In this document: positions 15,688-22,881 of the stretch, in pieces | Layout: each line of letters opens with the position of its first letter | Numbering within the stretch: the first letter of the stretch is position 1 | NCBI GenBank assembly: GCA_035276085.1 | Contig: DATELY010000243.1 | Span: 1 to 36,216 of the forward strand | Length of the DNA stretch: 36,216 bases | Origin: DATELY01 sp035276085 | Lineage (GTDB): Bacteria; Pseudomonadota; Gammaproteobacteria; Steroidobacterales; Steroidobacteraceae | Direction: 5' to 3' | The notes under the pieces: generated by a model | The model's input: only the letters and a program-made list of their open reading frames with translations | What the model was told of the DNA's origin: nothing | The model's database searches: none | Made by a program: the position numbers and the translations under genes

Positions 15688-17202
15688 GTGACAGCAGAGA
15701 AGATATCCGACACGCAGCCAGCGCCCGGGATCATGCCCAGCAGTCTGAGGCTGTTGCAAAGCCTGCGCGCGACCTTGCAGGGGATCGCCAACGGTCCGAA
15801 CCCGCTGGATGACCGAACGCGCATGTCCCTGCGGTCGGCAGACGTCGTCCTGAACGAGTTGCTGTTGCGGGAGAATCGCAGCTTTCTTGCCGAGCTGTTC
15901 GCCGGTTTGCGCAGTCTGGCGTTCGAAGCCGCGGCGCTCTTGCCCGAACACGAAGGCGCCTTCGCGAGCGAGTTGTCGACCTTGCCCGCCAGGATCGATG
16001 ACACGGTGGCCTTCGATGCGGGCAGTCGAGCGGTGGCGTCGATGCTCCATCTGCTCGATCGTCAGATGCAGTTGCTACCCACTGCCGCGGAGCGCTCACG
16101 AGAATTCCTGAGCCGCGTCGTCGACGCGGAGTCACGCTTGTACAACTATCGAATCCAGCAGGTGCCCGCGGCCGCCGGGCCTGAGCGCAGTGCCTTTACG
16201 GCGGCGGACTTCGAGCGCTATCTCCACGCACGATTTCCAGAGCGCGGCTTCAAGGTCGTCTCCTTCCGTGAGCTCGTCGATGGATTCCAGAAGACCACTG
16301 TTCTCATGGCTCTGGAGGATCGCTTCAAAGCGGTGGAACGAATCGTGGTGCGCGCCGAGAAGCCGGAGATCTTCTTGCGGTTCGACTGCAGCGAAGTGGC
16401 GCACGAGTTCGAGGTCGTACAGATCCTGCGCGACGCCGGTGTGCCGGTCGCCGAACCGTTATGGCTCGAAACGAATGCTGCGGCGTTGGGCACCCGCTTC
16501 ATGGTGTCGCGTGAGCTCGCGGGCGCCAATGCTGGAAATCAGCTGATTCCGCGACAATTGAGCGATGCCGAGGCGCGCAATGTCATCCAGGTGCTGGCGC
16601 AAATCCACGCGGTCCCGCTCGATGATCGGATACAGCGATCGCCGGTAGGCCATTGGCTGCGGCATGCACGTCTGCGCGATAACACGTTGGCCCTCGTGCG
16701 CAGTTGGCGTGAGCAAATCTGGGTCTCACGCTGCACTCCTTCACTCGCGGCACGTCGCCTGTCTCAATGGCTCATCGACAACGTTCCGCAAGAGGATGCG
16801 CCCGCTCGTCTGCTGCACGTCGACTATGGGCCGCACAACCTCATGCTCGACGACGGTGAGGTGAGCGGCGTTCTCGATTGGGAATCGGCACGCATCGGCG
16901 ATCCCGCCGAGGATCTTTCCGATCTGCTGGCGCGATTTCGCGGCTCGATCGATCGCAGCAAAGCGATCGCGTGGTACCGCGAAGCCGGCGGAGATGAGAT
17001 CAGCGAATATCGCCTGCGATACTTCGATGCGTTCAACAACATCAAGCCCGTCATCGCCTCGCTGTCGGCCGGTGCGATGTTCGAGCATCAGTCGGGTACG
17101 CCGCTGCAATGGTGCCTCATGCCGCTCTTGTATGGCGCCGTCGGCCGCGATGTCGAAGAGAAGATCTCTGCTGCCGAGACAGCAAAGGCAGGTAATCGAT
17201 GA
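15688..17202 (+). CDS. Aminoglycoside phosphotransferase-fold kinase 1 with N-terminal helical domain
   Basis: A 504-residue protein. The first 160 residues are helical with no family I can name. The APH/choline-kinase-like domain follows (about 170-480), with the nucleotide-lobe Lys-type segment FLRFDCSEVAHEFEVVQIL and GVPVAEPLWLE, Brenner's motif HVDYGPHN (catalytic Asp present) and the metal-binding LDWESARIGDPAEDL. The closest functional parallels known to me are ACAD10/ACAD11 kinase domains and bacterial LvaA, which phosphorylate 4-hydroxyacyl-CoA. A similar job on a hydroxylated intermediate is plausible. The GTG at 15688 is the start, because the nearby ATG at 15679 is out of register and meets a stop. 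The stop overlaps the next start (ATGA). It has two paralogues, at 22882 and 24366. Confidence 0.85.
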   Translation: MTAEKISDTQPAPGIMPSSLRLLQSLRATLQGIANGPNPLDDRTRMSLRSADVVLNELLLRENRSFLAELFAGLRSLAFEAAALLPEHEGAFASELSTLPARIDDTVAFDAGSRAVASMLHLLDRQMQLLPTAAERSREFLSRVVDAESRLYNYRIQQVPAAAGPERSAFTAADFERYLHARFPERGFKVVSFRELVDGFQKTTVLMALEDRFKAVERIVVRAEKPEIFLRFDCSEVAHEFEVVQILRDAGVPVAEPLWLETNAAALGTRFMVSRELAGANAGNQLIPRQLSDAEARNVIQVLAQIHAVPLDDRIQRSPVGHWLRHARLRDNTLALVRSWREQIWVSRCTPSLAARRLSQWLIDNVPQEDAPARLLHVDYGPHNLMLDDGEVSGVLDWESARIGDPAEDLSDLLARFRGSIDRSKAIAWYREAGGDEISEYRLRYFDAFNNIKPVIASLSAGAMFEHQSGTPLQWCLMPLLYGAVGRDVEEKISAAETAKAGNR

Positions 17203-18221
17203 ACAAGGTGGCTGCCTCGCCGTTCTGGGACGAGAAGAACGACGCTCTGGGGACCTACACGGACAGGGATGATTTCCTGCATCGTGAACATCAGCAGGTC
17301 GAAACGGATACTGCACTCACCGAGACCCACTACTTCGCATTCAACGTGCCGGAGCATCGCATCTGCGGGATGGGCTGGCTCTGGCATCACCCGAACCTTG
17401 CGCTCGCCACGCACGGCACCTGGGTGTGGCAGGGAATCAAGCCTCATCCGCTGCAGTCCGAGTTGTTCGACTGGGTGAATTTCGAGAGCGATCGATATCT
17501 CGCGGACGATCTGCGCCATTACCGTTTCCCGAACAGCTACGAAGTGACGACGCTCGAGCCGTTGAAACGCCATCGTATTCAGTATCGCGACGACGGGCGC
17601 CGGAACTCCTTCGACATCCAGTTCGAAGCGGTGATGCCGCCCGCCATGATGAAGAGCGGGCAACATTTCGAGCAGGGGATGCGCGCTCGTGGAGAGCTGG
17701 TGCTCGGTGGAAGGCAGTATGCGGTCAACTGTCTCGGCATCCGCGACCGCTCGTGGGGCCATTTGCGTGGCGAAACGCTGTTGTCGGGCCCTGCGAATAC
17801 CTGGGCTACTGCGGCGTTCGGCGATGACTTCCTCTTCACGATCGTTGCGGGAGATGCGCCCTCGCTCGCACCGGCGCAGGGTCGCTGGAGCGGGCTCACG
17901 GACGAACAGGTGTTCAAGCACGGCTGGGTGCGAAGCGACGGTCAGACGCAGCCCGTCGTCTCGTGTCGAAAGGTGACTCATCGCAATCGCGACACGCTGC
18001 TACCCGAGGGCGCGCGCCTGGAGTTCAAGGATGCAACCGGACGCGTGTTCGAAGTGGAAGGCAAGACACTGGCAGCTTCCAAGCTCGCGGTGTGGCCGAA
18101 CATCGATTGCGCCTTTGGCACGATGGAGTGGCGTTGCAACGGCCGCGTCGGCCATGGCGACTTTCAGGATCTCTGGCCGCCCGCCTTCGTGCGCGAGTTC
18201 CTCGGCAAAGCGACTATCTGA
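17199..18221 (+). CDS. CrtC/AttH-fold (DUF7064/DUF7065-like) protein 2
   Basis: A 340-residue paralogue of the protein at 9622. Shared landmarks are ETHYFAFNVPEHRI with GMGWLWHHPN in the first half, the signature LGIRDRSWGHLRGE (about residues 181-194) and MEWRCNGRVGHGDFQDLW near the end. No signal peptide is present, so it acts in the cytoplasm, unlike the exported AttH-like protein at 29443. Its ATG overlaps the phosphotransferase 1 stop. In this cluster CrtC-like proteins repeatedly follow either a phosphotransferase or a receptor gene, which suggests a common substrate. The reaction is unknown; hydration, dehydration or cyclisation are family precedents. Confidence 0.77.
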   Translation: MNKVAASPFWDEKNDALGTYTDRDDFLHREHQQVETDTALTETHYFAFNVPEHRICGMGWLWHHPNLALATHGTWVWQGIKPHPLQSELFDWVNFESDRYLADDLRHYRFPNSYEVTTLEPLKRHRIQYRDDGRRNSFDIQFEAVMPPAMMKSGQHFEQGMRARGELVLGGRQYAVNCLGIRDRSWGHLRGETLLSGPANTWATAAFGDDFLFTIVAGDAPSLAPAQGRWSGLTDEQVFKHGWVRSDGQTQPVVSCRKVTHRNRDTLLPEGARLEFKDATGRVFEVEGKTLAASKLAVWPNIDCAFGTMEWRCNGRVGHGDFQDLWPPAFVREFLGKATI

Positions 18222-18243
18222 TGCAGCAACGAGGGCACATCCC

Positions 18244-18633
18244 ATGAACGATGGATACACCAAGCTGGTTGTCCTGCTGAAGAAGAAACCAGGGATGTCG
18301 TTCGAGGAGTTTCAGCAGTATTACGAGAACACGCATTGCAAGTTCATCAGGCTGATCCCGCGCGTGCAGCGTTACTTCCGTCGTTATCTGCATCCGCTGG
18401 AGGGTCATCCGGTCAACACGAGGGACGACAGCCTGGAGTATCACGTGATCACCGAGCTGTGGTTCAACAGTCGTGAGGATCTCGATTTTGCAATGCGACG
18501 GAACGCGGAGCCGGACGTGCTCGATGTCTTGATCCCGGATGAAGAGAAATTGTTCGATCGCAGCAAGACGCGTGTGAACATCGTCGAGGAGCGCTATTCC
18601 GACCTCACCAAAGATATCCCCGCCCCCGGGTGA
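18244..18633 (+). CDS. EthD-like small protein 1 (dimeric alpha/beta barrel)
   Basis: A 129-residue protein with the EthD/dimeric ferredoxin-like fold pattern: KLVVLLKKKPGMSFEEFQQ and YYENTHCKFI at the N-terminus and a C-terminal IPDEEKLFDRSKTRV. The KP-GMS-EEF-YY-H motif is shared with the paralogue at 22323, which is also 129 residues. EthD-like proteins include decarboxylases, cyclases and helpers of ring-oxidising enzymes. The ATG at 18244 follows the CrtC-like gene by 22 bases. This is the last gene of the receptor 2 operon, so it likely acts on a pathway intermediate. Confidence 0.8.
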   Translation: MNDGYTKLVVLLKKKPGMSFEEFQQYYENTHCKFIRLIPRVQRYFRRYLHPLEGHPVNTRDDSLEYHVITELWFNSREDLDFAMRRNAEPDVLDVLIPDEEKLFDRSKTRVNIVEERYSDLTKDIPAPG

Positions 18634-18700
18634 CAAGCCCGCCTCACGCTCATCCGATCGTGGCTCGTTATCGCGACGGCAGCTCTGCCGCTCGGGCGCA

Positions 18701-18729
18701 TTGTGGTGCGCAAAGAACAACGCTATATA
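18701..18729 (+). promoter_or_regulatory. Sigma-70-like promoter candidate for the AraC gene
   Basis: TTGTGG at 18701-18706 and TATATA at 18724-18729 are separated by 17 bases. The -35 is a weak match, the -10 a fair one. It lies 65 bases before the AraC start and would give a leader of about 55 bases. Confidence 0.45.
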
Positions 18730-18730
18730 G

Positions 18731-18746
18731 ACACTGCTGGCAGTGT
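18731..18746. promoter_or_regulatory. Palindromic operator candidate before the AraC gene
   Basis: ACACTGC at 18731-18737 and GCAGTGT at 18740-18746 are exact reverse complements around the central TG. The palindrome begins one base after the -10 candidate and would cover the transcription start, the position of a repressor site. The binding protein is unknown; the gene's own product or another regulator are both possible. Confidence 0.5.
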
Positions 18747-18793
18747 GTTCGAGACCGTTGTTACCGAGCGCCGCGATACCGGGGTATTCCACG

Positions 18794-19795
18794 ATGCAGC
18801 AGACGGCCATCAGCTCTTTCGAGCCGACGCGGTTCTTGACGTGGTCGGTCGCCCGAGGCGAACGGCCCGCCGACGAATCCGCCAGCTCGACCATTGGTCT
18901 GCAACTGGACCAATTGAGCGTGCTGATGTGCGAAGGCAGCGGCACTCAAGGCGGTCATCGTCGGCCCGATCACATTCGTGACGACCATGCGGACTACTTC
19001 GTGTTGACCTTGCCCGTATCGGCAGCGCTGACAGTGCGACAGGACGGTCGCGACGCGCAGATCCTGCCGGGTCGCTGTGCGCTCGTGTCTACCTCGCGAC
19101 CCTCGCAGGCGACGATCCGCTCGCTGGACGGCGGCAGCCTGTTCCGCTCGCTGCACATCCGCATTCCCGGGCCTTTGCTGCGTCGCCAGTTGCCGCAGGT
19201 CGATGACCTGTGCGGACGGGAGATCCCTGCGGAGCACGGCATCGGCGCCGTGCTGCGCGACCTGGTGGAGAGCGCGATCGCACAAGGTCCTTATCTCACC
19301 GAGCGCCAGGCGCAAGCGCTGGGCCACGCTCTGTTCTGCACCATCTGCAGTGTCGGATCGACGGCAAGCGAAACGATCATTGGCCAATCGGAGCCGCGCG
19401 ATTCGTCCGCGATACGCCTGTATGCGCGCGCCAGCGCCTACATCGAGGCGCGGCTGAGCGATCCCACGTTGTCCATCGCCGACGTTGCCGCCCACTGCAG
19501 GGTCTCCGTGCGTTACTTGCATCTTGCGTTCGCCTCATGCGCAACGACGGTTGCCGCCTATATTCGCGAACGCCGCCTGCAAGGGTGTCGAGCCGCGTTG
19601 CTCGCTCCCACGTTGCAACAACGTTCCATCATCGAGGTGGCAGGAGACTGGGGTTTCGAGGATCCCTCCTACTTCAGTCATACCTACAAGGCACGCTTCG
19701 GCGTCACCCCACGACAGGATCGAAAGATCAAGTTGGGCAATCCCGATGGCTTGCCTGCGCCCCTCGATGCGGTCGAGCTCGAGCATCTACAGTAA
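18794..19795 (+). CDS. AraC-family transcriptional regulator
   Basis: About 333 residues. An N-terminal effector-type domain (about 1-190, with DHADYFVLTLPVSAALTVRQDG) is followed by a C-terminal double helix-turn-helix (about 225-325). The first HTH is LSIADVAAHCRVSVRYLHLAF and the second sits around SIIEVAGDWGFEDPSYFSHTYKARFGVTPRQ. The domain order matches AraC_binding_2 plus HTH_18 regulators such as XylS-like activators of catabolic genes. The ATG at 18794 is chosen as it precedes the conserved part; the ORF is open upstream and the ribosome site is poor. It is the only DNA-binding activator in the cluster besides the sigma factor, so it is the best candidate to bind the R1-R3 elements, of which R2 lies just after its stop. 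Confidence 0.9.
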   Translation: MQQTAISSFEPTRFLTWSVARGERPADESASSTIGLQLDQLSVLMCEGSGTQGGHRRPDHIRDDHADYFVLTLPVSAALTVRQDGRDAQILPGRCALVSTSRPSQATIRSLDGGSLFRSLHIRIPGPLLRRQLPQVDDLCGREIPAEHGIGAVLRDLVESAIAQGPYLTERQAQALGHALFCTICSVGSTASETIIGQSEPRDSSAIRLYARASAYIEARLSDPTLSIADVAAHCRVSVRYLHLAFASCATTVAAYIRERRLQGCRAALLAPTLQQRSIIEVAGDWGFEDPSYFSHTYKARFGVTPRQDRKIKLGNPDGLPAPLDAVELEHLQ

Positions 19796-19876
19796 TCGCC
19801 TCTCGCCCACCGCCATTGCGGGCCGCGGACCTCCTTCCGCCCCGTTGATCATCGCGTACAGCTGACGTCTCCCTGA

Positions 19877-19947
19877 CTGCGGTTCGCTGCATCACAAGGT
19901 CGAGTGCAGGCTCGACCAAGAACCGTTCGCCCCGCATCTTTACGCTG
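19877..19947 (+). promoter_or_regulatory. 71-nt repeated promoter/operator element, copy R2
   Basis: Gapless copy of the element. It contains the perfect inverted repeat GGTCGAG-TGCAGG-CTCGACC, then CAAGAAC and the -10-like TTTACGCTG at the end. It sits between the AraC gene and the DapB-like gene, about 80 bases before the latter's start. Confidence 0.72.
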
Positions 19948-20028
19948 CAGCGTCGGCTCCCGTCGATCATGTGGGTCAGCAACCGCTGCTCCGCGCCTGT
20001 CAGCTGACTGGAAGCCGGAGGAGAGCGA

Positions 20029-21129
20029 ATGCAGCGCGAGTACAAAGTGATCCAGTGGGGCGCAGGCTATACGGGAAAGTTTTCACTGCAGTACATCCTG
20101 GGAACGCCGCAGCTCAAGCTGGTCGGCGTGAAATGCTTCACGGCCGACAAGGAGGGAGTCGATGCGGGGATCATCGCCGACGTTGCTCCCGTCGGCGTGA
20201 CTGCGACGCGGGATACCAAGACGTTGTTGGCGCTCGAAGCCGACTGCGTCATCTACATGCCGCGCGATGCACTCGCGGATCCGAGCGTGCCTGGCAGTCC
20301 GTCCGCTGCGTGGGTAGCCGATCTGGTCGCACTGCTCGAGAGCGGCAAGAACGTTGTGAGCTCGCTCGCGCCGCCGGGGCACTGGGGCCACCTGATGCAC
20401 GGCGAGAGCTTCCGCAAACGACTGCAGGACGCCTGCATCAAGGGCAAGAGTACGTTGTTCTTCACCGGCTTCGATCCCGGCTTCACGACCGACGCGCTCG
20501 CTTTCTGTCTCAGCAGTGTCGTCGGGCGGATCACGCAGATTCGCACCTGGGAGATTCTGGATTACTCCACGTATCCGGTCCCCGAGATCATGCACACCAT
20601 GGGTTTCGGCATGCGTCCCGAAACGCTGAGCGCGACAGCCGCAAACATCACGCTCATGACATGGGGCAGCGCGGTGCATGTGCTCGGCGATGCCTTCGGT
20701 GTACGCATCGACGACATCACGGTGGAGCCCGACATCTATCTGGCGCCGCAGGCCTATGTAACGACCGGTGGCACGCGGATCGATGCAGGAACGATCGCTG
20801 CGCTGAGATTCGCGGTCGTAGGCCATGTTCGCGGTAAACGCCGCTTCGTCATCAATCACGTTACTCGCATGGGGCAGGACGTGGCGCCTGAATGGCCACG
20901 GCTCGGACGCGATGGCGGCTATCGCATCGAGATCGATGCGTTTCCGCCATTCCGGGGTGACTTTCCGATGGGCGAGGAAGGAGGGACCGGTGCCAGCTTC
21001 TCCGATGCCATGGCGATGACAGCGGCGCGCTGTGTCAACTCGATCGAAGCGGTGGTGAGCGCGGGGCCCGGCTATCGCACGTTTCTGGAGTTGGCCCCGC
21101 TCGGAGGGAAGTACGCTTTGGCTGAGTGA
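20029..21129 (+). CDS. DapB-like (dihydrodipicolinate reductase-type) NAD(P)-binding oxidoreductase
   Basis: A 366-residue protein with an N-terminal Rossmann domain: YKVIQWGAGYTGKFSLQYIL has the dinucleotide motif GxGxxG-like GAGYTG, then LVGVKCF and later DCVIYMP and KNVVSSLAPPGHW, the usual DapB-like nucleotide-fold landmarks. The second half (TGFDPGFTTDALAFCLSS on) resembles 2,4-diaminopentanoate-dehydrogenase and mycobacterial dihydrodipicolinate-reductase-like proteins, not true DapB, which is about 100 residues shorter. It probably reduces or oxidises a pathway intermediate with NAD(P)H rather than working in lysine synthesis. GGAGGAGAG precedes the ATG. It is transcribed alone, preceded by element R2. 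Confidence 0.82.
   Translation: MQREYKVIQWGAGYTGKFSLQYILGTPQLKLVGVKCFTADKEGVDAGIIADVAPVGVTATRDTKTLLALEADCVIYMPRDALADPSVPGSPSAAWVADLVALLESGKNVVSSLAPPGHWGHLMHGESFRKRLQDACIKGKSTLFFTGFDPGFTTDALAFCLSSVVGRITQIRTWEILDYSTYPVPEIMHTMGFGMRPETLSATAANITLMTWGSAVHVLGDAFGVRIDDITVEPDIYLAPQAYVTTGGTRIDAGTIAALRFAVVGHVRGKRRFVINHVTRMGQDVAPEWPRLGRDGGYRIEIDAFPPFRGDFPMGEEGGTGASFSDAMAMTAARCVNSIEAVVSAGPGYRTFLELAPLGGKYALAE
21110..21129 (+). repeat. 20-bp direct repeat, copy 1 (3' end of the DapB-like gene)
   Basis: AGTACGCTTTGGCTGAGTGA forms the last codons and stop of the DapB-like gene (KYALAE). An identical 20-base copy lies at 21401-21420, so the repeats bracket a 271-base gene-free stretch that holds element R3. 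Confidence 0.9.
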
Positions 21130-21270
21130 AGATTCCAGAGGGACTTTCGCAACGCCAGGTCGGTGCCCTATAGATGCCGGTACGAAAGATCTGTCGAATC
21201 GTCAAAGACCTGGATCTTGTGATTCTCTGAACGGGCCTTGATCGCCAGAGAACCGCTGGACGCGGTCGAG

Positions 21271-21341
21271 CTGCGGTTCGCTTCATCACAAGGCCGAGTG
21301 CAGGCTCGATCAAGAATCTCCCGCCGCCGCCGCTTAAGCTG
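21271..21341 (+). promoter_or_regulatory. 71-nt repeated promoter/operator element, copy R3
   Basis: CTGCGGTTCGCTTCATCACA begins the copy and CTTAAGCTG ends it. Positions 1-47 match R2 at 43 of 47, and the inverted repeat is nearly kept (GGCCGAG...CTCGATC). It lies about 100 bases before SDR2, inside the 315-base gene-free stretch 21130-21444, which also holds the second 20-bp repeat. Confidence 0.7.
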
Positions 21342-21400
21342 CAAATGCCGGCTCACGTAGACCGCACGCTTCCAGTCAGCGCTGGTTCGCGCTGGCGGTC

Positions 21401-21420
21401 AGTACGCTTTGGCTGAGTGA
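21401..21420 (+). repeat. 20-bp direct repeat, copy 2
   Basis: Exact copy of the 3' end of the DapB-like gene, here non-coding and 25 bases before the SDR2 start. Together with copy 1 it looks like the scar of a duplication or insertion that brought in the R3 promoter region. Confidence 0.9.
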
Positions 21421-21444
21421 GCGTTGACTGAAGAGGCCGATGCA

Positions 21445-22296
21445 ATGACACATGCTTTCGGGATGTTCGAGCTGCACGGAAGAACGGCGCTGGTGACGGG
21501 CGGCGGCACGGGATTGGGCCTTCACATGACGCGCGCACTGCTGCGCGCCGGTGCGAAGGTGCTGATCTGCGGCCGGCGCGATGCAGTGCTGGAGGCGGCG
21601 GCGGCGCGACTCGCGCAGGACGACTTGCCCGGACGCTTGCTCTGCCACGGCGTCGATCTTGCGGATCGTGCGAGCATCCGGCAGTTGATCGCGTTTGCAC
21701 ACGATGAGCTGGGCGGGGTGGATATCTTCATCGGCAACGCGGGGCAGGACATGCTCCAGCACGTTGCGCAGATCACGGATGAAGCGATCGATCAGATGAT
21801 GCAGGTCAACCTGTCGGCCAACGTCGAGCTGGTGCGCGCGTTCGTCCCGGCCATGCGCAGCAAGCACTGGGGCCGCATCATCTTCAGTTCATCGGCGACC
21901 ACCGTGTGCAGCACTCCGCATGAGGGCGCGGGCATGTACACCGCAGTGAAAGGCGCACTGAACTCCTTCACCCGCACGATTGCCGCCGAGGTGGGTCACG
22001 ACGGCGTCACGGTGAACAGTCTGATTCTCGGCATGTATCTCACCGATATCGTGCGCGACATTTTCAAGCAACTCGAAGCCGCTCACGGTCCAAGTGCGGG
22101 TCGGGCGGCGCAAGACTCTTTTGCTAGCATGACGGCGGTCGGCCGGCTCGGGGAATGCCATGAGGTGGAAGGGTTGATCCATCTCCTTGCAAGCGATGCG
22201 GGTAGCTACATCACCGGTGCCAATCTCGCCATCGATGGAGGCCTCAGCATCATGCTGCGCCCGAATCCCGTGGGCGCGGCGAATGCTCGACAGTGA
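21445..22296 (+). CDS. Short-chain dehydrogenase/reductase, SDR2
   Basis: A 283-residue classical SDR of usual length. The cofactor motif TGGGTGLG is at about residues 16-23, then GNAGQDM, the catalytic Ser in IIFSSSAT and YTAVKG as the Tyr/Lys pair. The C-terminal VEGLIHLLASDAGSYITGANLAIDGG tail is typical. The ATG at 21445 (MTHAFGMFELHG) is chosen with GAAGAGG upstream; a TTG at 21424 would add seven residues. It is quite different from SDR1, so it probably acts on another step. It is probably co-transcribed with the EthD-like gene 26 bases downstream, under element R3. Confidence 0.92.
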   Translation: MTHAFGMFELHGRTALVTGGGTGLGLHMTRALLRAGAKVLICGRRDAVLEAAAARLAQDDLPGRLLCHGVDLADRASIRQLIAFAHDELGGVDIFIGNAGQDMLQHVAQITDEAIDQMMQVNLSANVELVRAFVPAMRSKHWGRIIFSSSATTVCSTPHEGAGMYTAVKGALNSFTRTIAAEVGHDGVTVNSLILGMYLTDIVRDIFKQLEAAHGPSAGRAAQDSFASMTAVGRLGECHEVEGLIHLLASDAGSYITGANLAIDGGLSIMLRPNPVGAANARQ

Positions 22297-22322
22297 ATCA
22301 ACACCTATCACGTGGGGCTACG

Positions 22323-22712
22323 ATGAAGAAGATGCTGGTCATGCTCAAGCGCAAAAGCGGCATGTCGCAGGAGGCCTTCCGACACCACTACGAGAACGTA
22401 CACGCGGCACTCGGGGCACAATACTTCGACGGGCTGCTGACCGACTTCCATCGCTACTACCCGACGGCGCTCACGCCGTTCCCGGCTGACTGGCGCCACC
22501 TCTCGCCGCACATGACGACGACCCCCGATTACGACGCCATCGCCGTTTACACCTTCCGCGACGAAGCGGCGCTCCAGGAATATTTCCGAAAAATGCATGA
22601 CCCGGAGATCGGTAACGTCCTGCGAACGGATGAAGAGCGCTTTCTCGATCGCGCCGCATGCCGTGTGGGGTTCTGCGATGCAGCGGCGGGCGACGGCATC
22701 GCGGCCCATTGA
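22323..22712 (+). CDS. EthD-like small protein 2 (dimeric alpha/beta barrel)
   Basis: A 129-residue protein starting MKKMLVMLKRKSGMSQEAFRH, the same length as the EthD-like protein at 18244 and sharing K-GMS-E-F-YEN-H and the C-terminal TDEERFLDRAACRV motif. A GTG at 22293 overlapping the SDR2 stop would add ten residues, but the ATG at 22323 matches the paralogue better. Probably a small enzyme or helper acting on an intermediate; the step is unknown. Confidence 0.8.
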   Translation: MKKMLVMLKRKSGMSQEAFRHHYENVHAALGAQYFDGLLTDFHRYYPTALTPFPADWRHLSPHMTTTPDYDAIAVYTFRDEAALQEYFRKMHDPEIGNVLRTDEERFLDRAACRVGFCDAAAGDGIAAH

Positions 22713-22780
22713 GCCCAGCCGCCGGATTTTGTCTACAGGAGGCAATCAGTCTCTGCAGTAGCGCAGTCGACGCACGTAGA

Positions 22781-22817
22781 GGTAGCCACTTTCCCTCGTT
22801 GCACGCTCTAATGCCAC
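22781..22817 (+). promoter_or_regulatory. FecI-type (ECF) promoter candidate, copy C
   Basis: GGTAGCCACTTT starts at 22781 and CGCTCTAATG at 22804, again 23 bases on. It lies about 70 bases before phosphotransferase 2 and would place the 22882-26866 unit under the sigma factor encoded 17 kb away. Confidence 0.6.
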
Positions 22818-22881
22818 GGCAGGTCACGCTCACGCGGCGGGCCCTGGCCCGCAAACGTTGAATGCAGGGGGCAACTCACCA

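Noticed and set aside
21205..21235. CTTGTGAT near R3, matching the reverse complement of the R-element core
   Set aside because: Only eight bases match and the surroundings do not align, so chance is likely.
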